Assembly (NCBI GenBank): GCA_002104905.1
Contig: MCFE01000120.1
Span: 62,001-126,000, forward strand
From: Basidiobolus meristosporus CBS 931.73
Lineage: Eukaryota; Basidiobolomycota; Basidiobolomycetes; Basidiobolales; Basidiobolaceae
Direction of reading: 5' to 3'
Length of the DNA: 64,000 bases
Below the pieces are notes generated by a model. It saw only the letters and a list, made by a program, of their open reading frames with translations. It had not been told where the DNA came from and did not search any database. The translations under genes and the position numbers were made by a program. Each line of letters begins with the position of its first letter. Position 1 is the first letter of the stretch. Below, piece by piece: positions 1-12,021 of this stretch.

Positions 1-3000
1 TGTCCATTGTGGCTCAAACTTCTTCCGAGTGTTGTTTCTTAGCAATACAAAGTTCCCAACTGTCAATGCTTCTGGTGCTATAGTCTTATCAAATCTCTGC
101 TTCATCTTTTCTGCACTTTGAGATACTTTGGTCTGTGCCTCTTGACGTCTTTGTTCCAGTTGCTGGTGTCTACTTGGCTGACTGAGTTCATCTTCTAAGG
201 TGTCTGTAAGCTTTGGTTGTGTGAGATCTCCTGGAATCCTTGGTTCACATCCATAAACTAAGTAAAATGGTGATTGCTGGGTGGTGTTGTGTACTCTGAC
301 TCTGCATGCAAAGAGTGCTTGGTCTATATACTCATCCCATCTACTGACAACTCCATTTGCATACTTGGTCAGCATTTTTCCAAATAATCCATTAAACCGC
401 TCAGTGACTCCATTAGTTCTGGGGTGATATGCCGAGGTTTTCAAGTGTCTGATCCGCTGCATTTCCAGGTAAGCCTCTAATGTCTTTGCCATAAAGTTTG
501 CACCTCTATTGGATAAGATCTCCACAGGGCATCCAAACTTCATCAGGATCTCATGGTAAATGAAACTTGCAACTTCTTGTTCACTGGCTATTGGTACAGC
601 TTTAGCAACTGGCCATTTAGTGGCATGGTCAATTGCTACTAGGATCCAACGGTTGCATTTCCTGGTAGTTGGCAGTCTTCCAATAAAGTCAATTCCCCAT
701 CTCTCAAATGGTCTTACAGGCTCCAAAGGGAAGAGTTCGGCAATTCTTTGTGGCTGGCCCTGATTGATTTGGCAGTTTGGGCATGTTTTCACTAGCTTCT
801 CAATATCTTGTTTCATTCTGGGCCACCATGCTCTGGCTTTCACAAGGCTATAGGTTCCTTCAATCCCAAGATGTCCATATCCATTGTGTAGCTTATGTAT
901 TAAATCCAGGCGAGCAACATAAGGACAATAGGCAATAGGGCTTCCATCAACAATTCGGTAGAGTGTTTCATCCTGTACAACAAATTTGCTGGCTTCATCC
1001 CGGATTATCTTCTTGATATCTTCATCCACCTCATTAGGAATGGCTTGGTCCTCCAAGTACTTTGGTAATAGGCTAGGCCAATCTGATTCATGCACCAAGT
1101 TGAGTTGTGCAACTTGATCTAATCTTGATAAGGCATCAGCAATCGTGTTGTTTTTTCCAGGGCAGTAGACAATCTCCAGGTCAAATTGCTGAATGTATTC
1201 ACTCCATCTTGTCATTCTTCTAGAGAGTACCTTCTGAGTAAATATATACTTGAGGGAGGCATGATCAGTCTTCACAGTGCATTTGACTCCTTCAATATAG
1301 CATCTCCATGTCTTCAAACAGTGTATTATAGCAAGCATCTCCTTCTCATGAACTGGATAGTTTTGTTCTGCTGAGTTCAGTTTCTTGGATTCAAAGGCAA
1401 CAGGGTAGTCCTTTCCCTCGTGTTCTTGGCTCAGCACTCCACCAATTGCATAATCTGAAGCATCTGTGCACAGAGTGAACTCTTTTCTGAAGTCTGGTAT
1501 TCTTAAGCTTGGCAACTTAGCAAGTTCATTCTTTAGCGTCTGGAAGGCAGTCTCACAAGCTATGTCCCACTTGTAGGTATTGTCTTTCTTGAGGATATCC
1601 GTTAAAGGGGCTGCAATACTTGCAAATGACTTGACAAATCTCCGATAATAGGAAACCATTCCAAGGAAGGATCTGAGTTCTGATATGCTATGGGGCTGCT
1701 TCAAATTCTTGATTACTTCCACCTTCTTGGGGTCTAAGGTTACTCCTGTGCTAGTCACTATGTGTCCCAGATATTCTACGTGTTCCTTGAAGAATTCACA
1801 CTTGGCTAGCTTGCCATATAGCTTGTTCTCTCTTAGTTTCTTCAACACCTTTTCAATGTGTACCATGTGATCCTTTTCTGTCTTGCTGTATATCAATATG
1901 TCATCCAGGTAGATTATCACAAACTTGTCTAAGTACTCCTGAAAGACAGTCTGCATCAGCGTCATGAATGTTGCAGGGGCATTAGTGAGGCCAAAACTCA
2001 TGACTAAGTACTTGTAATGTCCATATCTGGTCCTGAATGCTGTCTTAGGGATATCTTCTGGTTTCACCCTAATCTGGTTGTATCCTGACACGAGGTCAAT
2101 CTTGCTGAAAATAGTGGCTCCATTAAGTTGGTCTAAAAGCTCATCAATCCGAGGTATGGGGTACTTATTCTTGACGGTAACTGAGTTCAGGGCTCTGTAG
2201 TCAATGCACATCCTAAGTGTTCCATCCTTCTTTTTCACAAAAAGCACTGGTGCTCCCCAAGGTGACTTGCTGGGCCTGATGTATCCTTGCTCCAATAGCT
2301 GATCAATTTGTTTCTTCATTTCCTCCAATTCCAATGGACTCATTCTGTAAGGTGTCTTGCTCACTGGAGGGCTATCTCCTGTGTCAATGGCATGATCCAC
2401 ATCTCTGACTGGTGGTAGGCTTACAAGCTCATCTGGAAACACGTCTGAATATTTCTTCAAGAGAGTCTGGACCTGCTGGGGTGCTGGGATAGAGGAATCC
2501 TCCTGTAATACCGCCATGAGGAACATCTGGGTACCTTTTCTAAGTGCTCTACAGAACTGGGTCTTGCTAAGTTCACTTGTCTCACACACACTGGAATTGA
2601 CCAAGTTGAAATCCAGCCTGGCAGGTAATAGCTCATAGGTCTTGTTGTCTTTTTGGATCTGAGTAGCATGGGTTCTCCAGTTGATTGATGGATTACGACA
2701 AAATAGCCAGGTTTTCCCAAGTACAAGGTCAAACTTGCAGTTCCCAAATATATAAGCCTGTAGGTCTTCTTCATAGTCATTGATCTTCATTCTTACTGGC
2801 TGGGTAATACGGTTGATTATGTGGGAGTTCCCATCAGCTGTGGAGACTGAAGTTGATTTGGTAGGTTCCGAGTTGATTCCAGCTTTCAAAGCAAATTGCT
2901 CTGACATGTACTCATGCGATGCTCCTGAGTCAATCATGATCTTGGCAGGTACTCCATTGATTGCTCCATTCAGGTACAATAACTTCCCTGAGTTTGAAGT

Positions 3001-3948
3001 CATTTGGGACAAGTACTCTTCTGTCATATGGAAGGTGAGTTCCGAGTCTTCTTCAAGCTCATCTTCCTCATTATTGTGTTCATGGGACTCAATATGGTTG
3101 AAGGTTCTTGTTGGCTGGTGTCCATTTCTTCTCTGAGGGCAGTACTTTGCAATATGTCCCTGCTGGTGGCAATTGAAGCAAAGTCCTCTCTTCTTGCATT
3201 CTTCTGAGGAGGGATTCTTCTGCATAGCGTCTATTTCCATTGGTACTGCTTCTGATTGTCTTCTTTCATAATGATTATAGCCTTTCTGACTAGTCACTGT
3301 AGGCTTCCCAACTCCAAACATAGCTGAGTCATAGTCAATGGCAATCTTGATGGCTTCTTCAATAGTCTGAGGTCTTCGGTAATTGACTTCCTTGCGAGTT
3401 CTTTCTTTCAACCCATCAATAAAGTATTCAACTTGATCCAAGGGGTCCATTCTTTCAATTTGTCCAAGTAGACATCTGTACTCATAGATGTATTCTTGCA
3501 CCATTCCTTTCTGTCTGAGTGTCTTTAACTTCCTTCTTAGTAGTGTCTGCTGGTGTGGAGGTTCAAAGGCATCCTGAATTTCCGACACAAACTCATCCCA
3601 GGTAGAGATTGTAGAGCATCCCATCATAGTAGCTGACCTGATCTTGTTGTGGTACCACTGTAAAGCTGCATCTGCCAGGTAAGAAGCTGCATAATGCAAC
3701 TTGCTCTCTGGAGCAATTCCTTTAGCTTTAAAAGCTTCTTCAATCTGAAAGAGCCAAGTTCCCAGGTTTTCATTGACTCTGCCATGGTACCGGTTGACCT
3801 TCACACTAAAGTTGCTCTTGACAGGGCTTTGCTGGCTCTGAGCCATGGTAGTCATTCCTTGTTGTTGTTGGCTGAGGATCTGGAGTAGCTGTTGCTGTTG
3901 GGCCAGGATTTGCTGCATGGCATTCTTCCATTCTTGATTGTCCGACAT
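1..3948 (-). CDS. GypA copy A1: Ty3/gypsy Gag-Pol polyprotein, open frame, 3' end beyond window
   Basis: I checked the minus-strand frame codon by codon from the ATG at 3946-3948 to base 1 and found no stop, giving at least 1316 residues in one gag-pol frame. Domains in order: glutamine-rich N-terminus, capsid-like Gag, a complete CCHC zinc knuckle ([14 protein letters not shown], residues 257-270), aspartic protease with DSGAS at about 340, reverse transcriptase with YLDD at 680-683, RNase H ([10 protein letters not shown]), then integrase with an H-H-C-C zinc domain (CPNC near 780-720) and DDE core (GIDFIG, second site [12 protein letters not shown]). The integrase C-terminus is reached at the left edge, so the stop and 3' LTR lie outside. 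One residue is odd: the second catalytic Asp of the integrase is Asn. The start is the first ATG after the LTR and primer-binding site. The lack of any stop, unlike every other element here, suggests a recent insertion. Confidence 0.94.
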   Translation of the reverse strand, partial: MSDNQEWKNAMQQILAQQQQLLQILSQQQQGMTTMAQSQQSPVKSNFSVKVNRYHGRVNENLGTWLFQIEEAFKAKGIAPESKLHYAASYLADAALQWYHNKIRSATMMGCSTISTWDEFVSEIQDAFEPPHQQTLLRRKLKTLRQKGMVQEYIYEYRCLLGQIERMDPLDQVEYFIDGLKERTRKEVNYRRPQTIEEAIKIAIDYDSAMFGVGKPTVTSQKGYNHYERRQSEAVPMEIDAMQKNPSSEECKKRGLCFNCHQQGHIAKYCPQRRNGHQPTRTFNHIESHEHNNEEDELEEDSELTFHMTEEYLSQMTSNSGKLLYLNGAINGVPAKIMIDSGASHEYMSEQFALKAGINSEPTKSTSVSTADGNSHIINRITQPVRMKINDYEEDLQAYIFGNCKFDLVLGKTWLFCRNPSINWRTHATQIQKDNKTYELLPARLDFNLVNSSVCETSELSKTQFCRALRKGTQMFLMAVLQEDSSIPAPQQVQTLLKKYSDVFPDELVSLPPVRDVDHAIDTGDSPPVSKTPYRMSPLELEEMKKQIDQLLEQGYIRPSKSPWGAPVLFVKKKDGTLRMCIDYRALNSVTVKNKYPIPRIDELLDQLNGATIFSKIDLVSGYNQIRVKPEDIPKTAFRTRYGHYKYLVMSFGLTNAPATFMTLMQTVFQEYLDKFVIIYLDDILIYSKTEKDHMVHIEKVLKKLRENKLYGKLAKCEFFKEHVEYLGHIVTSTGVTLDPKKVEVIKNLKQPHSISELRSFLGMVSYYRRFVKSFASIAAPLTDILKKDNTYKWDIACETAFQTLKNELAKLPSLRIPDFRKEFTLCTDASDYAIGGVLSQEHEGKDYPVAFESKKLNSAEQNYPVHEKEMLAIIHCLKTWRCYIEGVKCTVKTDHASLKYIFTQKVLSRRMTRWSEYIQQFDLEIVYCPGKNNTIADALSRLDQVAQLNLVHESDWPSLLPKYLEDQAIPNEVDEDIKKIIRDEASKFVVQDETLYRIVDGSPIAYCPYVARLDLIHKLHNGYGHLGIEGTYSLVKARAWWPRMKQDIEKLVKTCPNCQINQGQPQRIAELFPLEPVRPFERWGIDFIGRLPTTRKCNRWILVAIDHATKWPVAKAVPIASEQEVASFIYHEILMKFGCPVEILSNRGANFMAKTLEAYLEMQRIRHLKTSAYHPRTNGVTERFNGLFGKMLTKYANGVVSRWDEYIDQALFACRVRVHNTTQQSPFYLVYGCEPRIPGDLTQPKLTDTLEDELSQPSRHQQLEQRRQEAQTKVSQSAEKMKQRFDKTIAPEALTVGNFVLLRNNTRKKFEPQWT

Positions 3949-3984
3949 CTTGAGGGTGGTTTCTTCTTTTCTTCAGGAGGGAGG

Positions 3985-4007
3985 TTTCTGGTTATCGCTG
4001 CTACCAA
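3985..4007 (-). other. GypA primer-binding site
   Basis: Directly inside the A1 5' LTR the minus strand reads TTGGTAGCAGCGATAACC. This has the TGG start expected for pairing with a tRNA 3' CCA end and resembles initiator-Met type sites, but the tRNA is not proven. The same sequence with a few changes recurs on the plus strand at 7188-7212. Confidence 0.6.
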
Positions 4008-4375
4008 TGTTACAAGTCTTGGTATAAGAGTTGTAGAGGAATAGGGAGTTTAGCTAGTATTGTATTCACTAAAACTTGAACTGATTTTTATTGAGGTTCC
4101 AGCAGCTCCTTATATACATTTTGCCAGATCAATTGCTGACTAATTGTATTTCCTAATGTAGGTTGTGGCTGATGACTCATTTGATTGCATCATCATCACC
4201 CAATAAGATCCTACTTAATATATCTATTTCTGTCTGATAAGGATCTGCTGATTCATTTGCTGACTAATGCTACTGATTTCATAGATAATACTGATGTACT
4301 GATAACCTAAACATATACTAACTGATTTGACTAAAAACTGATCTAACTTAAACATTCAAGCGGCAGATCATAACA
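4008..4375 (-). repeat. GypA copy A1 5' LTR
   Basis: The 368-bp repeat starts TGTTAC and ends TAACA on the plus strand and lies just upstream (minus strand) of the A1 gag start. A diverged second copy is at 8411-8779. It was inserted into an old copia reverse transcriptase region, which resumes at 4376. The promoter of A1 is expected here, reading leftward. Confidence 0.88.
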
Positions 4376-6634
4376 AATCTACCAGTTTCCATATTTCTAC
4401 GCTGATCAGTGATTGAGGCTCTTTCTGCATAGCTTGCTGCCATATAGTGCCATCTGGACTTTGCACTACTTGTTCCAGATGTTGTGGTTTGTCATGTAGT
4501 GCAAGATAAGTTTCTTCCTGATTATTGAAAGTCAGACATCCAGGTTAGGGGCATTTGTGCATCTGGTTCATCTCCTAAGAGGGACAATCTATTCAGATCT
4601 GCAACTGGTAGAATCTTCTTCCATATCTGGCTGAATAAGATATCCATCTTCCTCATTAGTGGTGATTGCAAGATTAGGTAGCTGGCCAATGAGCCCAATG
4701 GCTTTCTCATCTCAGTTTACCTGAAATACAACATCCTTGTTTTGGAGCAGCTTCTCAATTTTGCCATTACACTCTTTGCCCTGTAGTATATTCAAGATAG
4801 CCAAAAAAGTATCCTTTCTACTTCTTGGTGCTAACCATTAGTGTTTTTTGGCAGAGATATGATAGAACACTACTGCCAAATATCTGGAGGTGCTTAAGGC
4901 TTGGTTGTTTGCCTGCATATGCTTCAGTGGGTGTATAAGCATGTAGTGCTATTGTTGGCCATCTATTTTTGGTCTACACTGAGGTAGCCGCAAATACAGC
5001 CTAGAACTTGTGATCCATTTCTGTTTGATGTAGTATAGATCTTGCCATCTCCACTACTGCTCTATTTGCACATTATGCTACTCCATTTTGCTGTAGAGTA
5101 TGTAGAACAGTGGCTTGTTGAAGTATATTAGTTGATACACAATAATTGGTAAATTCCTTTGGGCAGTATTCCCCTTACTTGTACCTAAAGGTACCTTTCA
5201 CTTACACCCATTATGTGTACTGACATATTGCTCAGCTTGTTTGCCATATGAACATTCCTTCCAGACACTCAATCTGAAGAGAATTGAGTTATATAGGCCT
5301 AAAACAAGCTGATAATTTGCCAATTGGTTCACTTTCTGTTCCCCATGGTGTTCTAGCCTCCAATGCCTTGTGTCTTAGTTGGTTTCATCAGTTCCAGCAA
5401 TGTTGACTTACTCAGGCATAATGACTTCACATTTAACTTATACTAATTATTATCTTTGATTTCCAAAGCTGACTTTTGACTAATTTCACTCAATATCAAG
5501 CAGCTCAGCTTAGTCAAAATATACTTCAGTCCATGAGCAGTTGCTTTTCCAAATGAGAGTAGGTTCTTAGCTATTCCAGGCACATCAAGTACGTCAGTCA
5601 GCTTTGCTATTGTACCCCTGAGATATAACTCATATTTAGCTCCATAGACCTACTGGCAGTAGCTTCCCGTGCATAGTTGGTTCCCAGACAAACCTTTCTT
5701 ATGGCAAGAGTCTCTAAGTTGCTGAACCACTCCCTTATACCATGAATATGCAGTGCTCCTCCAGAGTCAATATACCATTCATAACTGTGATTATATGCAC
5801 TCTCTTGTATAGTTACTGATAACTGTTGATCGATGGTGATATAGTTTTCCTGCTCTAGTTTCTGTTTTTATCTGCTTACTTCTTCTTGCATCCTCCCTCC
5901 CAGTGTCCTGGCTTTGTACGGTAGTTACATCATCCTGATTTTCTTTGGTTTTGTTGCTTTCCATTCTTGTATGTGTACCACTCTAAGCTCAATAAAGCAT
6001 TATTATCATTTTTTCAGCTTGATCATTATTTCTGTGTTTTTCATAAAGAGGTTTTCCTATGGTCAGATTTTATTCTTTGCCTTCAATGGAGAGTATCAGT
6101 AGTCAATATTTGTCTAGTAAGCTGCAAAGCAGACAGAGTATCATTTCTTCACTGTCTAGACCAGTATTGATAATGTCAAGTTCTTCAGCAAGTGTCTCCA
6201 TTCTGGTAATGAGCTGTAGCTTGCCATCCTCTGGCATCTTCCTCATATTCAACAGCTTTCTTTTTATATACAGTTGATTGATATTGACTTCTGCTATGGG
6301 TTCTTCTCTAATGATTCCCAAGCTGCTTTGGGAGTATTAGAAGTATGAATTTGTTTAATGAAGGAATCTTGCACATTGATACATATGGCATGAAGGGCTA
6401 TACTCTGCTTCTCTTAATACTTTTGTACTTCTTTTGCTGTTCCATTGGGCTCAACTTCCTTTTCTGTTTCATTATTTTGGTGCTTTCTTTCTGCAAGATG
6501 ATTCTGTAACTTGATTCTCTAAAGTCTGTAGCTTTTCCGTCAAATTTCCCCTTTGCAGGGAAGATGTTTGTATTATTCTCCTTGTTGGTAGATTTCATCT
6601 TGAGTTTAGATTAAGGCAATGAGAGCTCATAACC
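4376..6634 (-). pseudogene. Old Ty1/copia polyprotein relic (gag to RT N-terminus)
   Basis: No long frame survives, but copia-type pieces appear in order on the minus strand. Gag lies at about 6598-6103, with a UBN2-like stretch containing MPEDGK, METLAEEL and EEMILCLLCSL. The integrase core is near 5094-5084, where QQNG can be read. The start of the reverse transcriptase (IWQQAMQKEPQSL) is near 4440-4390. The relic breaks off at 4376, where the GypA LTR begins, so the rest of RT and RNase H has been displaced or lost. It differs from the CopF copies to the right and is far more decayed. A GAGCTCATAACC primer-binding site sits at its 5' end (6623-6634). Confidence 0.75.
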
Positions 6635-6927
6635 TGTTGCAATTTAAAATGTGATTTGGATATCAGGAATTGATTATAAAATAACAATAGTAGTTGTACT
6701 GTTTTTTATTCACAGAAAAGCTCAGTACCTGTATCTTTGTAGAGGTAATACAGCTATAACACTGATGCAGAGGGGTTTCACAACATTCAGGAGCATTTTG
6801 TGACAGCTGAGGAGCTAGTAAATATTGTTAGATAAATGTGCAAATCTGATGAGGACTATAGGGCAATAATCCAGAGTTGTGAAGTTTTTAGCTGCTGAAT
6901 GATACCAAATAATCCCATATTATAACA
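6635..6927 (-). repeat. Putative LTR of the old copia relic
   Basis: The sequence directly follows the half-tRNA-type primer-binding site, starts TGTTGC and can be closed at TATTATAACA about 293 bp later. There is no second copy in the window, so the right boundary is a guess from the TG...CA rule. Confidence 0.4.
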
Positions 6928-7164
6928 GAATACTAGGTGGACTAGACTTTACATTGTATTCTCTGCATTTGCTTCTATAAATATTGAGTTTTTGCTTATT
7001 GAGATTTTGCCAATTTCAAGCAGGGTACTTTTGCAAGAGGAGATAAGCTCACAATTCTTGTGCAGGCCTTCTTCCTTGGAGCTATCAGTTTGCTTGTAAG
7101 AGCCATATGGGTGCAGTGAGCCCAAAGGCATTGCAAACTCATCTGACTATGCTTGTGTAATCTC
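6928..7164. other. Unassigned stretch
   Basis: There is no recognisable coding or repeat signal apart from a 60-codon minus-strand frame at 6949-7131 with no recognisable motif. It may be the decayed body of a GypA-like LTR, because its right end runs into a GypA-like LTR tail. Confidence 0.3.
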
Positions 7165-7212
7165 TTATATAAAGTCTTGTAACATTGATAGCAACAATAA
7201 CCAGAAACCTAC
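7165..7212 (+). repeat. GypA-like LTR tail plus primer-binding site, plus strand
   Basis: The sequence CTCTTATATAAAGTCTTGTAACA followed by TTGATAGCAACAATAACC matches the reverse complement of the A1 LTR end and primer-binding site with few changes. It marks the 5' end of a plus-strand gypsy relic. The LTR body to the left is not recognisable. Confidence 0.6.
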
Positions 7213-8410
7213 CCCTTAAAGTGGGAAGTAGCCACACACAAGACAATAGAAAATTAACAACAGCAGCATGCTATCATCCAATCCCAGCCTAAGAGCCACA
7301 TTTACTCCGGAGCCTCAGCCACAACAATAAGGAATGACTATGATAGCCCTAAGCTTGTCTAGAGCAACTTAAGTGTAATTGTCACAAGCACCATGACAGA
7401 GTCAATGAAAACCAGGGAGCTTAGCTCTTCCAAGCTGCAAAGAACTGTATGGCTGAAGTTATTGCCCTTGAAAGTAAGTTGCATTCCATTGTAATTCATC
7501 AATGAGCTAGTTAAGTTAATCAGCAAACATAGTGGCTCAACAAGTATAATCTACCCAATAGAAGTCATAGACATTCCAGATAGACCTCAGATAGTCACTG
7601 ATCTTGACACCTTCACCCAGCTTGGCTTTCACATTGGTGGGGTACCAGTTTCCTATCAATGAACCACTAAATATCAACCACCCACAATGGATCAGATCCT
7701 AGAAATTATCTTATCCCAACTGGAAGAAAAATATTTAGCTCCAAATTTTCCTGCATATTCCTATTCAGTCAAATTGAATTTTTATACAGCCATAAAAAGA
7801 AGCCAAGCCATTCCAAGTAGCAGTCTGTGTACTATTCCAGAATCTATTGTTACATTTGAAAACCTCCTGGAGAGTCAGCATGAAGATAACAATACCCAAT
7901 TTCACTTTCCTGTCAATACTAGGTGGATAAAGTAGTCCAGAATGGGCAGACAATGGGACTACCACTCAAGTCCCTGTCAATGCAACATACAATGGCCCCT
8001 TGACACTTGCACATAAGAAGGATGCTAATGGGAATACATGTATGAGGAGACCCTGTGTGGACTGCAGATCTCTGAGCAAACTTCACCATGATGACAAATT
8101 TCAAATTCCTGGAATCCAGGATATCTTTTCCTCACTCTAAGGAGGAAAAGTATTTGCTAAGTTGGATGTAAAGGATGCATATCACCAGTACCACACCCAC
8201 CCTTATCATCAGCATAACACTACCTTTACTTAGAGTAACTGGCAATGAATATTTCAGAGAGCTCCTTTTGGCCTAAAGGCACTGACCGGCAATTACCAGA
8301 GAGCCAGAACTATAACACTCAGGAAAACACTGAATGCATTGGTACTTGCTGACAATGTCATCATATAGTCTATAAACTATGATGATTATGCATCACATGT
8401 CATTGATGTA
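7213..8410 (+). pseudogene. Plus-strand gypsy relic, protease and RT, GypB-like
   Basis: The plus strand encodes broken pieces that match GypB: the protease tail (VIDIPDRPQ..., LDTFTQLGFHIG) near 7565-7660, a linker starting MDQILEI at 7687, and RT motifs near 8020-8400 (KKDANGN, RRPCVDCR, KLDVKDAYHQ). Stops and frameshifts are frequent. The relic stops in the RT palm at 8410, exactly where the A2 LTR begins, so A2 inserted into it. Its leader looks GypA-like whereas its pol looks GypB-like, so it may be a separate family or a recombinant. Confidence 0.72.
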
Positions 8411-8779
8411 TGTTATAAGTCTTGTTTATAAGAGTTGTAGAGGAATATGGAGTTTTGCTTGTATTGTATTTGCTCAAACTTGAACTGATTTTTATTGTGG
8501 TTCCAGCAGCTCCTTTTATACAACTTGCCCAATCAATTGCTGACTAATTGTATTTCCTAATACATGAAGTGGTTGATGACTCATTTGATTACATTATCAT
8601 CACCCATTTTGATCCCATTTGATACATCTATTTCTTTCTGATAAGGATCTGTTGCATCATTTGCTGATAATGCTATTGATTTTTTAGATAATACTGATCC
8701 AGTGTTAGACTCAACATAAAACTATTGGATTTGACTAAAAGCTGATTTAACCTGGCTATTCAAGCAGTGGATCATAACA
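8411..8779 (-). repeat. GypA copy A2 3' LTR
   Basis: The 369-bp repeat TGTTATAAG...ATAACA is homologous to the A1 LTR. It is the 3' LTR of a minus-strand copy whose integrase C-terminus lies directly to its right. A purine tract (AGTAGGGGAGAG on the minus strand) abuts the LTR as expected for the plus-strand primer. Confidence 0.85.
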
Positions 8780-9805
8780 CTCTCCCCTACTAAAGTTGAG
8801 AGGGTTCCTCAGAATCTCTTCTCTTGTGATACCAATATCCTGTTGGTTCAGTATTGTCTGCAGGCCTTGCAAGCCTGAGTCTATCTCTATGAACTAAGTC
8901 TGCCTTGATAGTCTCTTCTTTGGCCACTAGTAAGTAAGTTGCAAATGAACATTCTCTGATGATCTTCAATGGTCCTGTCCATTGTGACTGAGGCTTCTTC
9001 TGTGTGTTGTTTCCCAGCAATACAAAGCTCCCAACTGTCAATGCTTCTGGTCGTATAGTCTTCTCAAATCTTTGCTTCATCTTTTCTGCAATTTGAGATA
9101 CTTTGCCAGCTGTGCATTGATGTCTTTGTTTTGCTTGCTGGTGCCTACTTGGCTGACTGAGTTTATCTTCTAAGGCCTCTGTAAGCTTTGGTTGTTTGAG
9201 ATCTCATGGAATCCTTGGTTTACACCCAAACACTAAGTAAAATGGCAATTGTTGGGTGGTATTATGCAATCTGACTCTGCAGGCAAAAAGTCCTTGGTCT
9301 ATATACTAATTCCATCTACTGACAGCTCTATTTACATATTTAGTCAGTACTTTTCCAAACAAGCCATTAAGCCACTCAGCAACTCCATTAATTTGAAGGA
9401 GATATGCCAAGGTGTACAAGTGTTTGATCTGCTGCATTTTCAGGTGAACTTCCAATGTCTTTGCAATAAAGTTTGCTCCTCAATTAGACAATATCTTTGC
9501 AGGGCATCCAAGCTTCATAGGGATCTTATGGTAGATAAAACTTGCAACTTCTTGCTCACTGAGTACCGGTATAGCTTTAGTCACTGGCCATTTAGTGGCA
9601 TGTGAAATTGCTACTAGTATCCAATGGTTGCATTTCCTGGTGGTCGGCATTCTTCCAATAAAGTCAATTCCACATCTCTCAAATGGTCTTACAGGCTTCA
9701 AGGGTAAGGTTCCGCAATACTTTGTGGTTGGCATTGGTTGTTTTGGCAATTTGGGCATGTTTGTAATAGCTTCTCTACATCTTCTTTCATTCAGGCCACA
9801 TAGAA
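8780..9805 (-). pseudogene. GypA copy A2 integrase fragment
   Basis: The minus strand carries the GypA integrase with stops and frameshifts. An intact piece at 9480-9758 covers the linker and the first catalytic Asp (CGIDFIG). It ends at a TGA just after ILSN, so the second catalytic position is Asn as in A1. A second piece at 8790-9080 covers the integrase C-terminus (SFVLLGNN, QWTGPLKI) and supplies the stop region that A1 lacks in this window. The copy is truncated at about 9805, where EnD sequence starts; no gag, protease or RT remains. Confidence 0.85.
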
Positions 9806-10735
9806 AATGTAGTTCAATACAAGTGGCACTCAGTCAATGAAGCAGTGAAATACCTAGTAGTAATAAAGGTAACAGTCAAGAGAAAATGATCTACCCAACC
9901 CATAGTCAGGGAAGCATGAGTAAAAGCTACAGCTTTCACAAATTAATGTTGTCAGCCCAGAGCAGGCTGAGTCTCATCACAGTCCTGAAGAACTACAAAC
10001 AGCACAAAAGTTGTATTTTCAAGAGTTAGAAGTGCAGCCAGTAGAGCTACACTCCAGTTAGGTAGATGCGTTTGCTGATAAAAGCAAGTTATCCACTGCT
10101 ACCTCTGCATCTTCAATTGTACATGTTGTGTAGGTCCCACTGTTGGACAAAATGACAATGACAAGAACCCAAAAGACTGTTACAAGGCCTACAATGGAAT
10201 TCTAGAACATTAACAGGCACATCAAGAGGTTGCAGCACTTCTTCAAGAGCAGTGTTCAAGAAAGCTCACTTGGATATATCAAGGATCCATTGCAAAGACT
10301 GGCAGATAAGGTGCTAGACCTGGCAGTTGCAGAAAAGGAGACAATAGCCAATAGAAGCGCACAAAAGCAGGATGTGATTGAGTGTCCAGGATCACAAAGT
10401 AAGAGAGTTTGCAGAGGACTAATAAAAAGCCACTTGTGTATTGTTGTGATGAGAGATTTTGACCAAGTTTATTGTGCAATCTGGGATGCAATCATTTTTC
10501 AACAATTTCTGCACAGTGACCTCATAGGATCAATACCTCTGAGCCATGGGACTTTAATTTTGTTGCAGTCTTTTTACCGGATAGGTATGAATGTTTATCA
10601 TAGGGTTGGCAGCATAGATATTCACTGACTTGATTTGGCCAAAGCATGAAAGGTCACAGTTGTGATGTAACAATGGCACTGGTAATGGTAACATGTAGCT
10701 TTACAATATATGTCCAATTACATGAGCTTTTTTAG
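9806..10735 (+). pseudogene. EnD fragment: C-terminal half of accessory gene
   Basis: The plus strand matches the downstream half of the EnD accessory gene in copies 1-4, starting in the serine-rich repeat and including a 10230-10628 frame with QHFFKSS and LQRLADKVLDLAV. That C-terminal block is the best conserved part of the accessory protein. The copy lacks the middle of the block (EPVNEQWHKA in other copies) and is frameshifted. It is fused on the left to truncated GypA A2. Confidence 0.7.
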
Positions 10736-10813
10736 ACAGGACAGGACGGTAACATATCTAGAGTGTGGAAATTGTTTTCCTCCTATGCCCTATAAAAAAT
10801 TATTGAGATGATC
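10736..10813. repeat. EnD 3' flank left of LTR-E
   Basis: Read on the minus strand, this continues EnD copy 1 beyond the LTR-E insertion: GATCATCTCAATAATTTTT here matches GATCATCCCAATAATTTTT downstream of the accessory gene in copy 2 (near 35724). It is non-coding. Confidence 0.6.
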
Positions 10814-12021
10814 TGTTGTGTTGTTTTATGATTAGTTTGGGGCTTGTTCTACAATGTAGAGGCTAATCAACAATATACAACAACTTTTAGTAGGCTAACA
10901 CTGAAATAGTTTATTGGGAGTTTGATATACAAATATAAGATATAACTTTCACTAATATCCTCAATCTTAGGCTCAAAATATACTATAGGCAGTGTTTCTC
11001 ACTTGTACAGCAGTGTTCTGACCCTCTGTCAACTAATGTGCTTATTTATTTGTATGGTAACTTTCCTTATTTGGAAGTCACACTACTTTATGAAAAATAA
11101 TTCCTAATATGGAAATTCTGACCTCCTCTCTAACCTAAAGGGGCATGTTGTAGGAGTCTCTAAAGGGGTGTCATTAGAGTAAATGGGTTTCTTGTAATAG
11201 TCTCCAAAGTGGACTTTTCACTGAAGGGATGCCTAAAGGGGTGCCTAAAGGGTCTTCTTTAATGTAAAGGGCTTCTTAAAGGGGTCTCTAAAGGGGTCTT
11301 TAGACTAAAGGGGTGTTTTCAGAGTAAATGGGTTTCTTAGAGGGGACTTTTGCAACAGAAAAGTGGTAGGTACTTGTAGAACTTAAATTGGATTCTAGTG
11401 CGCTTTGCAGACTCTTTACTGAATTAGTACCAATCAAAGTCAGAATACTCAACAGTACAAGTGATGCAGGGGAAGTCTTATAACCTTTAAACTTGTAATT
11501 GTAGTGTGGAGATTCTGGAAAGATAGGCCACCTTTATTTTTCAGCTGGGGAAGTCATATATATGATATTTCTGAATTATCAAAGTTTTTGGGCAATTGCG
11601 CAAGCAATACACATGATACAAAGCTAAAAGTTTGCAATGGCGCAGATCATACATAGGTGAAGCACCTGTAAAAGATTGCATGATTTCATTGGCTGGTTCA
11701 AAAACCACACGCTATCAAAGTCACCATAAAAATCCTAGCAAGAGTGGCCTAGTATATATAATAATTGAACTCTTTTGGTCATAACTCCTTAAGTACTGCT
11801 TCAAATAAGCTGTAATTTGCAACATATGTAGGGTACTGCATGTTTTGTATGACATATTTTTCTTGGGCGGATTGCTTGTCAGAGTCTGGAGTATTTGTCC
11901 CTCAAAGTTGGAATTTCTTGATCTTTCACTTGTGTGCTATGATAGCAAAAAGCAAAATGAAGAAATGAGTGCAATATTGGTTTTGAGATATTGTAGTAAT
12001 GAAAAGTATTCCATTACTACG
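10814..12021 (+). repeat. LTR-E solo LTR, copy 1 (1208 bp, TSD GATC)
   Basis: The repeat begins TGTTGTGTTGTTTTATG and ends near ATTACTACG, with a 4-bp target duplication GATC at 10810-10813 and 12022-12025. Homologous copies are at 20044-21126 (inverted) and 53611-54913. Inside are many degenerate AAAGGGGT/C motifs (11130-11345) and a terminal palindrome (GTAATGaAAAgTATTCCATTAC). No internal retroelement coding adjoins it, so it is taken as a solo LTR of a family not otherwise seen here. Confidence 0.82.

Noticed and set aside
6949-7131. 60-codon minus-strand frame as a gene
   Set aside because: No motif or homologue is recognisable, and the frame length is expected by chance.
11130-11345. 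AAAGGGG repeats as a telomere-like tract
   Set aside because: Units are irregular and lie within a dispersed LTR with 4-bp target duplications.
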